A DNA stretch of 64,000 bases from Lederbergia panacisoli (GCF_024626525.1 NZ_JANJGU010000001.1:310001-374000); one strand, 5' to 3'. Shown: positions 28,529 through 38,052, counted from the first letter of the stretch. The notes: a model not told the origin generated them from the sequence alone. Program-made: numbers and translations.

Positions 28529-28722
28529 ATTTAGATTTAATCAAGAATAAAGCCTAATTCTCGATTATAATCACGATTATTTCGATTTAGTCGAGAATAA
28601 TCCATTAATTCTCGATTAAATCAATAATTATTTCGGTTTGGTCGAGAATAAATCCTTAATTCTCGATTAAACTCATAAACAACTCATTTTAGTCGAGAAT
28701 AACGCATTAATTTCCATAATAC
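28529..28722. repeat. Hairpin array, copy 2 (51 bp spacing)
   Basis: Four units of TC(G/A)AGAATAA begin at 28541, 28591, 28642 and 28693 (spacings 50, 51, 51). Each of the first three is followed by TAATTCTCGATTA, forming a stem. The stem sequence differs from the arrays at 3735 and 58402, but the spacing is the same. Confidence 0.8.
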
Positions 28723-28793
28723 GGAAATGGGTATAAAGAGATTCGATTTAATCACAAACTTTGATGCCCATTGTTGTAAACATTTTATTGATT

Positions 28794-28822
28794 TTTACAT
28801 ACGCGAATATTAAACTTATAAT
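28794..28822 (+). promoter_or_regulatory. Promoter of the lipoprotein gene
   Basis: TTTACA (28794-28799), 17 bp, TATAAT (28817-28822), about 190 bp before the ATG. The leader contains CTCCT...AAGGAGGCGG, which could pair. Confidence 0.65.
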
Positions 28823-29009
28823 TATAGTCTCAATTTTTTGAAGGTTGGAAAAATGAAGGGGAAGTCTCCTAAGATCAAGGAGGCGGAATAGTTTTTTTGC
28901 AGGTGCTATGGAAATATTCAGGTGCTAACACACAGTTCGGACTGGAAGCAAGATGCTGTTTATAAGACTTTTTTTAAAATAGTATCCGAATACAGAAAGG
29001 CGGTTAATC

Positions 29010-29543
29010 ATGAAGAAGCAATTATGGTTAATCATATTCTTATACGCAGTACTACTAGCTGGATGTTCACTTCTATATAATCATTTTATTCTGAATGACA
29101 AGGTGTATAATAAAGAGGTTGAGCTGAACGAAATTCAAAATAAAAACGAGATTCAAATGACTTTAAATAAAGTCATTTACTACAATAACATGGATGAACA
29201 ACGTATTTCAGTTACTTTCAAACTTGAAAATCTAGGGAGCTCCCCCGCTGTATTAACAGCAACAAAAAATCAAGAAAGTTCGGATAGCATGCTTCTATTG
29301 AAAAATCCAAAAAAACACTTTCTTTTGGTAGGACACGGTTTGGACGATATAGTAACAAAAAAAGAGGACGATACTGCGATTATTTTTTCATTTCCGGCTG
29401 GAAAACTATCATCTTTTGAAGCAGATTTTCTAGTAGATAACAAGTTATTAGAGGGTCTAGAATGCCATATCCCACTTTTTATAAACAATGAAAAAGTAGA
29501 ATTTATCTTTCCTATTCCTTCTCCGAATGAAATTGATGATTAG
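29010..29543 (+). CDS. Predicted lipoprotein of unknown function
   Basis: 177 residues. A lipoprotein signal peptide ends in LLAGC with Cys19, followed by a soluble extracellular part rich in beta-strand-like sequence (EIQMTLNKVIYYNN, RISVTFKLENLG), suggesting a small immunoglobulin-like fold. I do not recognise a family. AAAGGCGG precedes the ATG. It is on the opposite strand to its neighbours and separates ispA from the OLE-oapA-dxs unit. It has its own promoter and terminator. Confidence 0.75.
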   Translation: MKKQLWLIIFLYAVLLAGCSLLYNHFILNDKVYNKEVELNEIQNKNEIQMTLNKVIYYNNMDEQRISVTFKLENLGSSPAVLTATKNQESSDSMLLLKNPKKHFLLVGHGLDDIVTKKEDDTAIIFSFPAGKLSSFEADFLVDNKLLEGLECHIPLFINNEKVEFIFPIPSPNEIDD

Positions 29544-29553
29544 GAATTGACCT

Positions 29554-29603
29554 TAAAAAAAGACGACCGCAATATCCATATTGGGATATTACGGTCGTTT
29601 TTT
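29554..29603 (+). terminator. Bidirectional terminator between the lipoprotein gene and ispA
   Basis: ACGACCG.AATATCC pairs with GGATATT.CGGTCGT, with seven A left and six T right. It should stop both converging transcripts, so ispA transcription is not expected to continue into OLE. Confidence 0.9.
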
Positions 29604-29609
29604 AATACA

Positions 29610-30494
29610 TTATCGATCTCTTCCAGCCACTACATCCGTAAGGTATTGAAGCAAATCTGTTTTTAGATTGGTTTTATTGATCGTCGCTTTTGCCTCGTGA
29701 ATTTGATAGGCTAAATGTTCTTTTGCACCCTCAAGAGATAGTAATGAAGGATATGTACTTTTCTTTTTTTCTATATCACTGCCGATTCGTTTTCCAATTT
29801 TATTTTCGTCGCCGATCACATCAAGAATGTCATCACTAATTTGGAATGCGAGTCCTAGATGGCGAGAAAATTTTTCGAAGATATCAAGTTCTTCATCTGT
29901 TGCACCAGCGATTTTCGCTCCGGCCATCACACTGTATGTAAGAAGTCTACCAGTTTTATGATGGTGGATGTATTCTAATTCCTTTAAATGCAATTCTTGA
30001 TTTTCAGCTTGAATATCTGCAACCTGGCCACCAACCATCCCTTCCGGACCAGCGCATGTAGATAACATATTCATTAGCCAAATTTTTTGATGATCATCTA
30101 GCAGCCCGTCTTTCGCAATTAGTTGAAAGCTATAAGTGAGCAGTCCATCACCGGCTAATATAGCAATTGCTTCCCCAAAAATTTTATGGTTGGTCGGTTT
30201 TCCACGCCTCAAATCATCATCGTCCATAGAAGGTAAGTCGTCATGGATTAAGGAATACGTATGGATCATTTCCAATGCACAGGCGGTAGATAAGCCCATT
30301 TCGGGATTTTTACCAAAAGCATCGATTGCGGCAAACAAAAGAATTGGTCTAATTCTTTTTCCGCCTGCTGTCAACGAGTATAACATTGAGGCTTTTAATG
30401 CTTGTGGGGCCTTTAGTTTATTGATAGATGAAGATAGCTGTTGTTCTAGCATATCTTTATAGTTGGAAATAAATGTTTCGTGTTCGATGGTCAA
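29610..30494 (-). CDS. ispA: Farnesyl diphosphate synthase
   Basis: Trans-prenyltransferase of 294 residues making farnesyl diphosphate from IPP and DMAPP/GPP. The first Asp-rich motif is at 85-94 (DDLPSMDDDD) and the second at 221-225 (DDILD); GGKRIRP binds pyrophosphate. TTG start after GGAGGAG. It follows xseB by two bases. B. subtilis counterpart yqiD. Confidence 0.95.
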   Translation of the reverse strand: MTIEHETFISNYKDMLEQQLSSSINKLKAPQALKASMLYSLTAGGKRIRPILLFAAIDAFGKNPEMGLSTACALEMIHTYSLIHDDLPSMDDDDLRRGKPTNHKIFGEAIAILAGDGLLTYSFQLIAKDGLLDDHQKIWLMNMLSTCAGPEGMVGGQVADIQAENQELHLKELEYIHHHKTGRLLTYSVMAGAKIAGATDEELDIFEKFSRHLGLAFQISDDILDVIGDENKIGKRIGSDIEKKKSTYPSLLSLEGAKEHLAYQIHEAKATINKTNLKTDLLQYLTDVVAGRDR

Positions 30495-30496
30495 GC

Positions 30497-30721
30497 TTAC
30501 TCCTCCTCTTGAAGAAGAAAATCTTCCTCCCCATCATCTGTCAAAATTTTCGTAAGCTGCTGTTCAGCTTTTTTCAGTTTATCATGGCAAAGCTTTGAAT
30601 ACTCAATCCCTTTTTTATATATTTCAAGTGCCTCCTCTAATGGAATATCTCCTTCTTCAAGTCGCACGACAATTTTTTCCAGGTTGTTCATCGCTTCTTC
30701 AAACGTTATTTTCTCATCCAT
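30497..30721 (-). CDS. xseB: Exodeoxyribonuclease VII small subunit
   Basis: Small subunit of about 74 residues with the family segment FEEAMNNLEKIVVRLEEGDIP and a coiled C-terminal part. ATG 30721 has AAGGTGA five bases upstream and is preferred over GTG 30730; it overlaps the end of xseA, so the subunits are translationally linked. Confidence 0.94.
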   Translation of the reverse strand: MDEKITFEEAMNNLEKIVVRLEEGDIPLEEALEIYKKGIEYSKLCHDKLKKAEQQLTKILTDDGEEDFLLQEEE

Positions 30722-32069
30722 TACTTTCACCTTTTTCTATATGATCAATTGTACAAACATACTCCCCATCTGTAACTTGTAAAGTAATTTGATCCCCTAT
30801 ATTAGCTTTATCGGCAGTATTAATTATTTTACCAGCATCAGTATAGGCAACACTATAACCTCTTCGTAATATATTTAATGGACTTAAAGCTTCCAAAGTA
30901 GCAACTTTCGTAGAAAACTCACTGGACTTTTGATTGTATATGATTTTTGCCTGTTGTGAAAGCTGTTGCTTAATGCGAATAAACCTCTCTTTATGCATTT
31001 GCAGTTTCATTGCAGGGTGATGAGTTGCCAAAACTTTATGTAGTCGTTGAAATTGATCCATTTTTTGAAATAGTATTTTTTCTTGACCTCGCTGCAATCG
31101 ATCTGTCATTCTGTCAACAGCTTCCCATTTCTGCTCGTATAGTTTTCGTGGATTTCGTAATATATAGGAATTTTCTAACAGGTTCAGTTTTCCTCTATTT
31201 TCTTTTGTAATCTCTGCCATCCCACGATAAAGGCGATTCTTTCGATTGAGTAACCGCTCCATCAAGTCCTCAATATGCGGTACTGCAAGCTCTGCAGCTG
31301 CAGTTGGTGTTGCGGCCCTTACATCAGCTACAAAATCAGCTATTGTAAAATCTGTTTCATGCCCTACTGCTGAAATAATAGGAATACGTGAATTGAATAT
31401 AGCTCTTGCAACTGCTTCTTCGTTAAAGGCCCATAATTCTTCAATGGAGCCCCCGCCCCTTCCGACAATTAGCACATCTGCGACAGATAGGTCATTTGCT
31501 TTTTTGATTGCAGCGGCAATCGATGCTGAAGCCTGTTTTCCTTGGACCAGAACAGGAAGAATGGTAAGTTTCCCAATTGGATATCTTCGATTAATTGTCG
31601 TAAGGATATCTCTTATTGCCGCTCCAGTCGGCGAAGTAATGATTCCAATTTTCCTTGGATAACTTGGAATCTGTCTCTTTCGATCAGGATGAAATAATCC
31701 TTCTTGTTCGAGCCTCTTTTTTAGCTGCTCATATGCGAGAAATAGTTCTCCAATTCCATCGGGCAGCATTTCTTGAACGTATATTTGATATTGTCCACTT
31801 GATTCGTATACGGTAATGCTTCCTCGTATCAAAACATTCATGCCATTTTCAGGGTTAAATTTCATAGATTGTGAGTAAGAAGAAAACATAACAGCCATGA
31901 TTCTTGCTGATTCATCTTTTAACGTAAAATAAAGATGGCCGCTTGAATGTCTTTTAAAATTCGAAATTTCACCTTTTACATAAATATTTGATAAATGAGG
32001 ATCTACATCAAATTTTCGTTTTATATATTTTGTTAAAGCCTTAACAGATAAATATTGCTGTTCCGTCAT
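30714..32069 (-). CDS. xseA: Exodeoxyribonuclease VII large subunit
   Basis: Catalytic large subunit, 451 residues: N-terminal OB fold (YVKGEISNFKRHSSGHLYFTLKD), catalytic domain with GRGGGSIEELWAFNEE and SAVGHETDFTI, then a long helical region. It degrades single-stranded DNA from both ends. ATG 32069 has GAGGTG upstream; the longer frame runs into the folD 3' region. Confidence 0.95.
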   Translation of the reverse strand: MTEQQYLSVKALTKYIKRKFDVDPHLSNIYVKGEISNFKRHSSGHLYFTLKDESARIMAVMFSSYSQSMKFNPENGMNVLIRGSITVYESSGQYQIYVQEMLPDGIGELFLAYEQLKKRLEQEGLFHPDRKRQIPSYPRKIGIITSPTGAAIRDILTTINRRYPIGKLTILPVLVQGKQASASIAAAIKKANDLSVADVLIVGRGGGSIEELWAFNEEAVARAIFNSRIPIISAVGHETDFTIADFVADVRAATPTAAAELAVPHIEDLMERLLNRKNRLYRGMAEITKENRGKLNLLENSYILRNPRKLYEQKWEAVDRMTDRLQRGQEKILFQKMDQFQRLHKVLATHHPAMKLQMHKERFIRIKQQLSQQAKIIYNQKSSEFSTKVATLEALSPLNILRRGYSVAYTDAGKIINTADKANIGDQITLQVTDGEYVCTIDHIEKGESNG

Positions 32070-32081
32070 ATGCAACACCTC

Positions 32082-32120
32082 AGAAAGAAAAGCTGAATCC
32101 ACTCTTTAGGATGTCAGCTT
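32082..32120 (-). terminator. Possible terminator or attenuator after folD
   Basis: Minus-strand AAGCTGA.ATCC pairs with GGAT.CAGCTT, followed by TTCTTTCT. It lies just before the xseA start, so it may be partial. Confidence 0.4.
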
Positions 32121-32158
32121 CTCTCTTATGTTAGTCTTTATTCTAAGATAATTCCAAC

Positions 32159-33022
32159 TTATTTACGATTAGCAAGTAATTTTTGTGCAGATTTTACAGT
32201 ATTGAACAATAACATTGTAATGGTCATTGGTCCAACTCCACCAGGAACGGGAGTAATATAGCCCGCCTTATCAAAAACATCATTATAATCAACGTCGCCG
32301 CATAATTTACCATGTTCATCACGATTCATACCAACATCGATGACAACGGCACCTTCTTTTACATATTCAGCAGTGATCATTTTAGCCCTGCCGACAGCCG
32401 CTACTAAAATATCTGCTTCTCTCGTATAAGACGCTAAATCCGGTGTTTTTGAATGGCAATAGGTTACGGTAGCATTCTCGTTTAAAAGCAACTGACCAGC
32501 GGGCTTTCCAACGATATTGCTTCTGCCGACAATAACAGCATGCTTTCCCGCTACTTTCAGTTCCATATATTTTAACATTTGTAATACACCGAAAGGAGTA
32601 CAAGGCAGGAATGTATCTTGTCCTGTCATCATTTTCCCAATATTAACGGGATGAAATCCATCCACATCTTTATTTGGAGAAATGGTTTCTATCACCTTCG
32701 TCTCCGAAATATGCACTGGAAGTGGGAGCTGAACCAATATTCCATGAATATCATCTCGATTATTTAATGTCTCAATCTCATTGAGCAGCACTTGCTCTTC
32801 TACATCCTCAGGAAGCTCAATTAGCTCCGAATGCATACCAATTGCTCTGCAGCTCTTTTGTTTTGAAGTGACGTATGTTCGAGATGCTTGGTTATTTCCT
32901 ACTAAAATAACCGCAAGCCCTGGCTTGATTCCTTCCGCCGTAAGCTTTGCGACTTCCTGTTCAAGCTCTGCCCTAATATGTTTCGATATTTCTTTTCCGT
33001 CAATAATTGTTGCCGGCATCAT
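32159..33022 (-). CDS. folD: Methylenetetrahydrofolate dehydrogenase/cyclohydrolase
   Basis: Bifunctional one-carbon enzyme, 287 residues. Catalytic Lys in [14 protein letters not shown] near 98-102, NADP-binding [11 protein letters not shown] and the C-terminal [10 protein letters not shown] are present. Two adjacent ATG codons (33022, 33019) follow AGGGGGAA. Downstream of nusB. Confidence 0.96.
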   Translation of the reverse strand: MMPATIIDGKEISKHIRAELEQEVAKLTAEGIKPGLAVILVGNNQASRTYVTSKQKSCRAIGMHSELIELPEDVEEQVLLNEIETLNNRDDIHGILVQLPLPVHISETKVIETISPNKDVDGFHPVNIGKMMTGQDTFLPCTPFGVLQMLKYMELKVAGKHAVIVGRSNIVGKPAGQLLLNENATVTYCHSKTPDLASYTREADILVAAVGRAKMITAEYVKEGAVVIDVGMNRDEHGKLCGDVDYNDVFDKAGYITPVPGGVGPMTITMLLFNTVKSAQKLLANRK

Positions 33023-33034
33023 GATTCCCCCTAC

Positions 33035-33418
33035 TTATTCTCCCTTGACCTTCGATAAGATTCCATTAATAAATTTTCCGGATTTGTCATCGCCAAATGT
33101 TTTTGCAATCTCAATCGCTTCATTGATTGCTACGTTTTCAGGTATATCTTCGCTAAATTTCATTTCATAGATGGCAAGCCTCAATATGTTCACGTCGACC
33201 TTTGATAGACGATCTAGCGACCAATTTTCGAGATGCTTGCTAATTTTTTGATCAATCTCGTGAAGATGCTTCAACGTTCCTTCCACTAAATCTTGTAAAA
33301 ATTGATCCGCCTTCTGATCTTCTAAAACAAATTCGATGGCATGGGAAGTTTCAGCCCCACTTATATCAATTTGGTATAAGGCTTGCAAAGCTTTTTCGCG
33401 AGCAACTCTTCTTTTCAT
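33035..33418 (-). CDS. nusB: Transcription antitermination factor NusB
   Basis: All-helical RNA-binding protein of 127 residues acting with NusE at boxA of rRNA operons. N-terminal [14 protein letters not shown] and C-terminal [24 protein letters not shown] are diagnostic. AAAGGAGT precedes the ATG. A terminator separates it from yqhY. Confidence 0.96.
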   Translation of the reverse strand: MKRRVAREKALQALYQIDISGAETSHAIEFVLEDQKADQFLQDLVEGTLKHLHEIDQKISKHLENWSLDRLSKVDVNILRLAIYEMKFSEDIPENVAINEAIEIAKTFGDDKSGKFINGILSKVKGE

Positions 33419-33443
33419 GTTTGTTTACTCCTTTAATGATTGA

Positions 33444-33472
33444 AAAAGCCAAAGGATTACCCTCTGGCTTTT
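33444..33472 (-). terminator. Terminator of yqhY
   Basis: Minus-strand AAGCCAGAGG / CCTTTGGCTT with a GTAAT loop, then TTT. Confidence 0.75.
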
Positions 33473-33477
33473 ATTCG

Positions 33478-33612
33478 TCTAGAGCAAGCTGCCTATCTAC
33501 CAGCGAATTTCTTGTCCTTCTTCCTACGATAAGGAAGCCCGGACTAGTCCTGTTTATTTTAAGACTAGGCTAGAAGTTTGTGCTATGTGGGATAGGCACT
33601 TACGCATTTGAT
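33478..33612. repeat. GTCTAG...CTTACGCATTT element
   Basis: Starts GTCTAGAGCAAGCTGCCTATC and ends GATAGGCACTTACGCATTT; TGCCTATC and GATAGGCA can pair. The end matches that of the element inserted at 3447-3569. It lies between yqhY and its terminator. Confidence 0.6.
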
Positions 33613-33614
33613 TA

Positions 33615-34025
33615 TTATTCCTCAAATTCATTGCTTTCTTGCTTTTGGGTTTCAAAAGCTACCCCAACGATATGAACATTTACTTCTTCCGCTTCAAGTG
33701 CTGTCATATTATATAATGTTTGTCTAATGTTGTCTTGTACTTCCTGAGCCACAGTAGGAATGGAAACGCCGAAATTCATGAGGCAGTACACATCTACTTT
33801 TATTCCCTCATCTGTCAGTTCAACCCTTATCCCTTTGCCGTGATTTTTTTTGCCAAGTCTTTCTACAACACCTGTAGCAAAACTTCCACGCATTTGTGCG
33901 ACACCTTCAACTTCAGAAGCTGCAATTCCTGCGATTACTTCGATTACTTCCGGAGCAATTTCTATTTTCCCTAGAGTTTGACCATTCTCCTGTGTCATTT
34001 CAAGCATGTTCAAATTCTCTTCCAT
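33615..34025 (-). CDS. yqhY: Asp23/Gls24 family protein YqhY
   Basis: 136 residues with the Asp23 fold (EVIEVIAGIAASEVEGV near 23-39, VDVYCLMNFGVSIP). In B. subtilis YqhY affects acetyl-CoA carboxylase activity, and here too it directly follows accB-accC. GGAGGTG precedes the ATG. Confidence 0.93.
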   Translation of the reverse strand: MEENLNMLEMTQENGQTLGKIEIAPEVIEVIAGIAASEVEGVAQMRGSFATGVVERLGKKNHGKGIRVELTDEGIKVDVYCLMNFGVSIPTVAQEVQDNIRQTLYNMTALEAEEVNVHIVGVAFETQKQESNEFEE

Positions 34026-34040
34026 TTAAAACACCTCCGC

Positions 34041-35396
34041 TTATTTTACTTTCATCACATCGTGGATTTCAAGAAACTTCGTATTAAAGTCCCCACTTAC
34101 AAAAGTTTCATTTTCAAGTAAATTTAAATGAAAAGGAATGGTCGTTTTAATCCCATCAATCACAAACTCTCCCAATGCTCTTTTCATTCTAGCTATCGCT
34201 TCTTCACGTGTAGCCCCATATGAAATAACCTTTGCTATCATTGAATCATAATATGGCGGAATTGTATAGCCAGGATATGCACCTGAATCTACACGTACAC
34301 CAAAACCTCCTGGCGGCAAATACATTTCAATTTTGCCTGCTGATGGCAGAAAGTTTTTCTCAGGATTTTCTGCATTGATTCTGCATTCAATGGACCAGCC
34401 ACGGAATTCAACTTGGTCTTGAGTTAAAGATAGTTTCTCACCTGAGGCAATGAGAATCATTTCTTTTATGAGATCAACTCCTGTCACCATTTCGGTTACG
34501 GGATGTTCAACTTGAATACGCGTATTCATTTCCATAAAATAGAATTTACGATTCTTGTGATCATAAATAAACTCTATCGTACCCGCGCCAGAGTAATCAA
34601 CAGCTTTCGCAGCTTTGACAGCAGCCTGCCCCATTGTTTCCCTTGTTTCAGGATCCAACGCAGGAGATGGCGTTTCTTCAAGTAATTTTTGCAGTCTTCT
34701 TTGAATTGAACAATCACGTTCACCAAGATGAATAACATTGCCAAAATTATCAGCAAGTACTTGGATTTCTACGTGCCTAAAATCATCAACGTATTTTTCT
34801 ATGTACACACCCGGATTTCCAAATGCGGTCTGCGCTTCCTGCTGTGTAATATTTATCCCTTTAACTAATTCTTCTTTATCCCTGGCAACACGGATTCCTT
34901 TCCCGCCGCCTCCAGCTGTTGCTTTAATAATAACTGGATAGCCAATTTTTTCAGCTATTTCAAGTGCTTCTTCGGAATCATTAATAATTCCATTTGAACC
35001 AGGTACAATTGGTACACCAGCTGCTTTCATTGTTTCGCGTGCAACATCCTTCGTGCCCATTTTTGAAATAGCTTCAGGGCTTGGACCTACGAATATAATA
35101 TTACAAACACGGCAAAGCTCTGCAAAATCTGCATTTTCAGCTAAAAAACCATAACCTGGGTGTATCGCATCACAATTCGTTAGCTTTGCAACGCTTATTA
35201 CATTTGCAGTATTTAAATAGCTGTCTTTAGACATTTTTGGTCCGATACAATACGCCTCGTCTGCTAACTGAACATGAAGTGCCTCCTGGTCGGCTTCTGA
35301 GTAAACGGCAACTGTTTCAATATTTAATTCCTTACAAGCGCGAATAATACGAACAGCTATTTCCCCTCTATTTGCTATCAATAATTTTTTTATCAT
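34041..35396 (-). CDS. accC: Acetyl-CoA carboxylase, biotin carboxylase subunit
   Basis: ATP-grasp enzyme, 451 residues, carboxylating biotin on Acc[16 protein letters not shown] at the N-terminus, ATP-binding [11 protein letters not shown] near 160-170, and [14 protein letters not shown] are intact. AGGAG lies eight bases before ATG. It could also serve the propionyl-CoA carboxyltransferase, whose own partner is not in the window. Confidence 0.97.
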   Translation of the reverse strand: MIKKLLIANRGEIAVRIIRACKELNIETVAVYSEADQEALHVQLADEAYCIGPKMSKDSYLNTANVISVAKLTNCDAIHPGYGFLAENADFAELCRVCNIIFVGPSPEAISKMGTKDVARETMKAAGVPIVPGSNGIINDSEEALEIAEKIGYPVIIKATAGGGGKGIRVARDKEELVKGINITQQEAQTAFGNPGVYIEKYVDDFRHVEIQVLADNFGNVIHLGERDCSIQRRLQKLLEETPSPALDPETRETMGQAAVKAAKAVDYSGAGTIEFIYDHKNRKFYFMEMNTRIQVEHPVTEMVTGVDLIKEMILIASGEKLSLTQDQVEFRGWSIECRINAENPEKNFLPSAGKIEMYLPPGGFGVRVDSGAYPGYTIPPYYDSMIAKVISYGATREEAIARMKRALGEFVIDGIKTTIPFHLNLLENETFVSGDFNTKFLEIHDVMKVK

Positions 35397-35420
35397 GGAA
35401 AACGCTCCTTATCTATGAGT

Positions 35421-35564
35421 GTACAAAAAGGAGGATAAAAAGGACCAAGAATTTTGAGGCGGCGCAGTTTCGAGTAGCGGAATGTATGCTTTTTGATACA
35501 TGAGCAGCGGAGAAACAAGCCAACGAAAAAATTCGAAGTGTCATTTTTACCGGACTTTTTGAAC
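35421..35564. repeat. 144 bp imperfect palindrome between accB and accC
   Basis: Outer arms of 25 bp (GTACAAAAAG...AAAAAGGAC and, inverted, GTTCAAAAAG...AAAATGAC) enclose inner arms GAATTTT..GGC / GCC..AAAAAATTC and ATGTAT / ATACAT. The whole gap between the two genes is one structured element, resembling a miniature inverted-repeat element. Confidence 0.75.
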
Positions 35565-35570
35565 ATCCTT

Positions 35571-36065
35571 TTATCTTGGCTTTACTAAGAATAATGGTTG
35601 TCCATACTCAACAAGCTCGCCATCTCTTACAAGGACCTCCACAATCTCTCCATCCACTTCCGCTTCAATTTCATTAAAAAGTTTCATTGCCTCGACAATG
35701 CACACAACTGTATCTGCATTTACTTGAGACCCAGTTTGCACATAAGCTGGACTATCAGGAGATGGCGATTCATAGAACGTTCCAACCATAGGAGAAACGA
35801 CTTGCAAATAGTTTTCTTTATTCGCAGTGCCTTCTAATTTTGCTTCCACCCTCTCAGGTGCAGATGCAGGTGTTTCTACGGCTGCTTGTACTGGTTGTTG
35901 AACCATTACAGGTTGGTGCGCAACTGGGTGGTGCTGTGCAACAGCTACAGTAGCTGTCCTTTTCTTCAATTCAATTTTCGAGCCTTCATGCTCATAACTA
36001 AATTCCTCAATATCAGATTGATCTATTAGCTTTATGATTTCACGTATTTCTTGGATTTTTAACAT
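35571..36065 (-). CDS. accB: Acetyl-CoA carboxylase biotin carboxyl carrier protein
   Basis: 164 residues: N-terminal helix, a Pro/Gln/Val-rich linker (about 45-80) and a biotinyl domain with Lys128 in VEAMKLF. ATG 36065 has AAGGAG eight bases upstream; the upstream extension lacks homology. First gene of accB-accC-yqhY. Confidence 0.95.
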   Translation of the reverse strand: MLKIQEIREIIKLIDQSDIEEFSYEHEGSKIELKKRTATVAVAQHHPVAHQPVMVQQPVQAAVETPASAPERVEAKLEGTANKENYLQVVSPMVGTFYESPSPDSPAYVQTGSQVNADTVVCIVEAMKLFNEIEAEVDGEIVEVLVRDGELVEYGQPLFLVKPR

Positions 36066-36225
36066 AAGTGACACTCCTTCAAAATAATGAGTAGCTCCTA
36101 ACATCATAATATAATACCTTATAAAAATTCAATGATGAAGACGGAAAGTAATGTTTTTTATATTTTTTTAATATTGGTCTAAAGAAAAAGAAAGACGGAT
36201 GGGCATATTCCCCTCCGTCAATTTA

Positions 36226-36756
36226 TTATTTCTTATCAAATTCCACTGTCGGAATATATTGTGTGCCCATTTCTTCTCTGACTAGCTGTAATATTTCGAC
36301 TGCATCAGCTTTTGTATGGTCCTCCGCTTTTACTGTAACATACACTTGGTTATCTTCGATTGTGACAAGTGAGTCGCTATAGCCTAAAGCTTTAATGTAA
36401 CTTTCAAGCGTTTTTTCTTTTACTCCCATTGTTTCGATTTCTTGCATTTGGTCAACTAATTTATTTACTTCATCTGCCGAGAGATCAGGTGATGCTGCTT
36501 GTGTTGTTAATGCTTCTTTCTCCTTGCTTCTTTTTTCCATTAAATTAATGCGAACTGTTTCATACGCTTCATCACCAGCAGCTTCGGTAATGATTTTAAG
36601 GTCTTCGTCACTCATCTTTCCGCTCGTTTCAGGAGCGTTTTCCCCATTCGAAGCGATGTCTTTTACATCCTGTTCCGATGTAACGTAATAAACAGACAAT
36701 ACGACCACAAGACTAAGCATTGTTAAGAGCCAAACTGTTTGCTTTTTTAAAAGCAT
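36226..36756 (-). CDS. spoIIIAH: Stage III sporulation protein AH
   Basis: Mother-cell component of the SpoIIIA-SpoIIQ channel, 176 residues. One N-terminal membrane helix (about 8-26) and a C-terminal ring-building/YscJ-like domain in the intermembrane space. Its start overlaps the spoIIIAG stop by one base. It ends the operon. Confidence 0.94.
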   Translation of the reverse strand: MLLKKQTVWLLTMLSLVVVLSVYYVTSEQDVKDIASNGENAPETSGKMSDEDLKIITEAAGDEAYETVRINLMEKRSKEKEALTTQAASPDLSADEVNKLVDQMQEIETMGVKEKTLESYIKALGYSDSLVTIEDNQVYVTVKAEDHTKADAVEILQLVREEMGTQYIPTVEFDKK

Positions 36757-37424
36757 TAAGAATCCCCCTTTGATTTTTTAGGCATGACTGCAACTTTATG
36801 ACTTGGAACATCTAGAACCCTAGTGACAGCTTCAATAATCCATTTTTTCACCTGAATATTTTCTGCACCGCCAGCGACGACAAGAACGCCTTTGATGTCA
36901 GGTTTCCTCGTTTCGGAAACGAGAGGAATATCCTTTTCTCCTTCTCGTATAATAACGAGCTGATCCTCTTTTGATTGGTCCTCTATTTCGCGCTTGCCAC
37001 CTTTTTCATCTTCCTCATGTGTTGTTTGATTTTTAAGAATGGAGTTTTTTTCATATACCTTTTTTTCCGTTGCTTGAACATTGATTACGACCGTAACACT
37101 GTATACACCAACGATTTCTTCAAGTGCTTCCTTAAGCTGGTTTTCATACTGCTCCTCAAAAACCTTCATACTATCGTCTTTATCTGATTTTTTTACACCA
37201 AAAGTTTCCGAACTATTCTGTTCCTCATTATTTTCGTTAAATACTTCTGCAGGAGGTTCTACTTTATCCTTCCAGATGCTGCCCATAATCATAAAAAGAG
37301 CTCCTAATATTAGTAGAATGAGTAGATAATATGGTTTTGCTTTGTTACTTTCTGAAGACGATTGCTTGCTATCTCCTAGCTTCTGTTTTATCCAATCAAT
37401 TGGGCCCGAGTTTTTATTCTTCAT
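36756..37424 (-). CDS. spoIIIAG: Stage III sporulation protein AG
   Basis: 222 residues with one membrane helix at about 30-48 and a periplasm-like ring-forming domain (GVLVVAGGAENIQVK, VTRVLDVPSHKVAVMPK). Overlaps spoIIIAF by 11 bp; GGAGG lies nine bases before ATG 37424. Confidence 0.94.
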   Translation of the reverse strand: MKNKNSGPIDWIKQKLGDSKQSSSESNKAKPYYLLILLILGALFMIMGSIWKDKVEPPAEVFNENNEEQNSSETFGVKKSDKDDSMKVFEEQYENQLKEALEEIVGVYSVTVVINVQATEKKVYEKNSILKNQTTHEEDEKGGKREIEDQSKEDQLVIIREGEKDIPLVSETRKPDIKGVLVVAGGAENIQVKKWIIEAVTRVLDVPSHKVAVMPKKSKGDS

Positions 37425-38025
37425 TTACTGGTTCCTCCCTCGGAACAATTTCAATCAATGATAATGGAATTTCCCAGCTGGAGGATAACATTGATTTAAT
37501 TGTTTCGTAGTCGGTTGTATCCATTTTCACGTCTGTTTCATGTACATTAATACTTACAGGATTAATGGCTTTAATCACTTTTTCCGAAGGTGACAGATGA
37601 ACGACCACATTATCTAATTCATTGATTGCTCCATCACTATTTGGTGTGGCGAAAATCTGGATATTACTGATTTCCAAACCGAACTCTTCAATCAACTCCT
37701 TTTCTACCATTGTTTTCATTTGGACAGCCATTTGCTCTAATATATATGCTTGGTTTGAAGCTTGTATCTCTTTTTTTTTGGTTTTCATTAAATTTTCAGT
37801 GGTTTGATCATCGGTATCAAAATTAACGTTGATTGAAGCCAGTACCTTCTCAAAATCAGTGGAAATGAATTTTAAAACTGGAGTAATGATGATAGCTATC
37901 AGAAGCAGGCCAGTTGCTAGCTTCGTATACTTCTTCATACTGGATTCAGGGAGAAGCATATCAACAATCATGGCAAGGATGAGGAAAATAATGATATTGA
38001 ACACCCACTCGCTCAAATAATCCAA
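37414..38025 (-). CDS. spoIIIAF: Stage III sporulation protein AF
   Basis: 203 residues with two N-terminal membrane helices (about 8-25 and 35-52) and a soluble C-terminal domain. TTG 38025 is preferred because AGGAGG lies eight bases upstream; GTG 38034 directly touches that site. It is separated from spoIIIAE by 830 bp of non-coding DNA, unlike the contiguous B. subtilis operon. Confidence 0.9.
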   Translation of the reverse strand: MDYLSEWVFNIIIFLILAMIVDMLLPESSMKKYTKLATGLLLIAIIITPVLKFISTDFEKVLASINVNFDTDDQTTENLMKTKKKEIQASNQAYILEQMAVQMKTMVEKELIEEFGLEISNIQIFATPNSDGAINELDNVVVHLSPSEKVIKAINPVSINVHETDVKMDTTDYETIKSMLSSSWEIPLSLIEIVPREEPVNEE

Positions 38026-38052
38026 GAAAGCCACCTCCTTTACTTCTAAATA

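Noticed and set aside
28529-28722. CRISPR-like array
   Set aside because: The units are palindromic and diverged, spacers are not unique sequences between identical repeats, and no cas genes are present.
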